Shown here: positions 62,990 through 64,000 of the stretch, piece by piece | Numbering within the stretch: position 1 is the first letter of the stretch | Layout: each line of letters begins with the position of its first letter | NCBI RefSeq assembly: GCF_004345665.1 | Contig: NZ_SLWR01000001.1 | Coordinates: 868,001-932,000, forward strand | DNA from: Kribbella antiqua | GTDB taxonomy: Bacteria > Actinomycetota > Actinomycetes > Propionibacteriales > Kribbellaceae | DNA: 64,000 nucleotides | Direction: 5' to 3' | Translations under genes and position numbers: made by a program | Notes under the pieces: model-generated | What the model saw: only the letters and a program-made list of their open reading frames with translations | Told to the model about the DNA's origin: nothing | Databases searched by the model: none

Positions 62990-63394
62990 TCAGAGGTCTT
63001 CGTCCCGTCGGCGGCGCCAGCGGTCTTCCATCCGCTCCATGAAGCTGCCGGACGAGTCGTGCTTGGTCCGGTGCCGCTTGGTCGGCGGTGGCGGCGGCGG
63101 AATGTCGTCGGAATCCCCGGCGTTGCTGATCCGCTTCATGCTCAGCGCTGCGATGTAGAGACAGGCCACCATCATCACGAAGCCGATGACTCCGATGATG
63201 GTGTTGGGGATGATCGCGCCGGCCATCAGGACAACGATGCCCAGCACAAATCCAACGCCGGCAAGCACTGCCCGGCGCTTGTAGTACAAGCGCACATTGG
63301 TCCCTCGCATGGCGGAGACGAACTTGGGGTCTTCCGCAGCAAGGGCACGTTCGAGCTGCTCGAACTGGCGCTGCTCTTCTTCCGAGAGGGGCAC
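62990..63394 (-). CDS. DUF3040 membrane protein
   Basis: 134 residues. GTG at 63394 gives the family start PLSEEEQRQFEQLERALAAED with GGAGGG 7 nt upstream; a longer form from ATG 63409 would add 5 residues. Two adjacent membrane segments follow (AVLAGVGFVLGIVVLMAGAI and TIIGVIGFVMMVACLYIAALS) and a charged C-terminus. DUF3040 proteins are common in actinomycetes near the dcw region; no function is known. Confidence 0.88.
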   Translation of the reverse strand: MPLSEEEQRQFEQLERALAAEDPKFVSAMRGTNVRLYYKRRAVLAGVGFVLGIVVLMAGAIIPNTIIGVIGFVMMVACLYIAALSMKRISNAGDSDDIPPPPPPTKRHRTKHDSSGSFMERMEDRWRRRRDEDL

Positions 63395-63728
63395 CGTCGA
63401 TCCCTCCATGATGAGCGCGATCTCGATAGGCCGTCTCCAGTCTAGGCCGACCATGCCCCACACGAAACCCTGACCGCCTGTCCAGCGCGTCACGGTCCGG
63501 CAACTGCCCCGATTCTCGCCGCTCAAACCAGGCAAACCAGCGTGTCGCCCGCGCGCCCAGCCCTCACCAACCACCTCTGGGTCTTGTCCAACCACCCTCG
63601 GCCGACATCCTCAACCACCCAGGTCGCGCGTCACCAGCTCGTCACCCTGCGTCGCCCAGGCTCACCCCTTATCCACGCGCCGTCGAGTGGGCCGCGGTGT
63701 GACCGACGCCACGCCGTACGGACAAACG
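63395..63728. other. Gene-free spacer with the DUF3040 promoter
   Basis: TAGACT on the reverse strand (63444-63439) is a probable -10 for the DUF3040 gene, ~45 nt before its start. Apart from that I see no gene, repeat or terminator in the stretch up to the methyltransferase stop. Confidence 0.5.
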
Positions 63729-64000
63729 TCAGCGGGTGGCGAGGATGTGGAGCTGGGTGGCGATGGCGCGGAAGGCGGGGTGCTGGCTGGCAGCGCGCTC
63801 GAGTTCGGCCAGCGACTCGGCCGCACCAGGCTCGGAGTCGACGAAGGCCGACGGCACCAGGTCGGCGAACGTACGTACGCCGTGCACGGTGTGGACCATG
63901 AAGCCGGCATCGGCCAGCTGCGCCCGGATGCCGGACTCGTCGAACCGCCGCGGCATCGGATCCGACGCACCCCAGCGCCCGTCCGGGTCCTGCAAGGCGA
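63729..64000 (-). CDS. Probable class I SAM-dependent methyltransferase, C-terminal part
   Basis: The last ~90 residues of a gene that begins beyond the window. LADAGFMVHTVHGVRTFADL and the ending HPAFRAIATQLHILATR match the C-terminal part of actinomycete class I methyltransferases of unassigned substrate. The SAM-binding half is outside, so the call rests on family resemblance only. Confidence 0.6.
   Translation of the reverse strand, partial: ALQDPDGRWGASDPMPRRFDESGIRAQLADAGFMVHTVHGVRTFADLVPSAFVDSEPGAAESLAELERAASQHPAFRAIATQLHILATR

Overview
The window is about 64 kb of high-GC DNA with tightly packed genes, GTG starts, ATGA/GTGA stop-start overlaps, and the gene order typical of an actinomycete division-cell-wall (dcw) region. 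The dcw cluster lacks ftsA but has sepF, yggT and divIVA (wag31). The same stretch carries ileS behind a T-box, a TraR/DksA-like gene, lspA, rluD, dnaE and a his operon. Gene order, protein features and composition are most like Nocardioidaceae/Kribbellaceae (Kribbella-like). That placement is inference, since no rRNA is present. I saw no prophage, IS element, CRISPR array, tRNA or rRNA.

Layout. 1-3.0 kb: an ATP-grasp / MFS / ATP-grasp gene set, possibly a small peptide or amino-acid conjugate pathway with its exporter; the first gene is cut by the window edge. 3.0-8.6 kb: a YchJ-like protein, a Tat-exported PhoX-family protein and a reverse-strand hisDCBH operon without hisA/priA or hisF. 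8.7-17.4 kb: a LON-domain protein, a MazEF toxin-antitoxin pair, ilvD, an AraC regulator coupled to a VOC protein, recQ, a DHFR-family reductase, a beta-lactamase-like lipoprotein and a second VOC protein. 17.5-25 kb: a DUF3352 membrane protein with a long Q/G/P/Y-rich tail, a small membrane protein, dnaE, and a DUF559 nuclease-like gene flanked by imperfect 47-bp direct repeats. 25-30.9 kb: a GH13 glucosidase coupled to a 30-residue membrane peptide, a large LuxR-type ATPase regulator, an alpha/beta hydrolase and a peptidase E homologue.

30.8-42.8 kb: lspA-rluD-pepE, a TraR/DksA protein with a histone-like tail, a T-box leader and ileS, a divergent marR/flavin-reductase-like pair with two perfect operators, then divIVA, yggT, sepF, yggS, pgeF and ftsZ. 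43-57.6 kb: the rest of the dcw cluster read leftward in the order mraZ, rsmH, ftsL, ftsI, murE, murF, mraY, murD, ftsW, murG, murC, ftsQ, ftsZ. These make the lipid II precursor in the cytoplasm, flip and polymerise it at the septum, and build the Z ring that SepF and DivIVA organise. Upstream of mraZ lie four GTGG boxes spaced exactly 10 bp apart, the expected autoregulatory site for MraZ, and a second looser array further out. 58-62.8 kb: a rightward MoxR ATPase / DUF58 / transglutaminase operon. 63-64 kb: a DUF3040 membrane protein and the 3' end of a probable methyltransferase.

The most noteworthy non-routine items are: the ATP-grasp/MFS cluster; the repeat-flanked DUF559 gene; the coupled 30-residue membrane peptide and the nearby 26-bp duplication; the stop-less flavin-type gene running into the divIVA terminator; three convergent gene pairs interlocked through CTAG/CTAA; the double MraZ box arrays; and the matching Lys/Ala/Pro tails on FtsI and the TraR/DksA protein.
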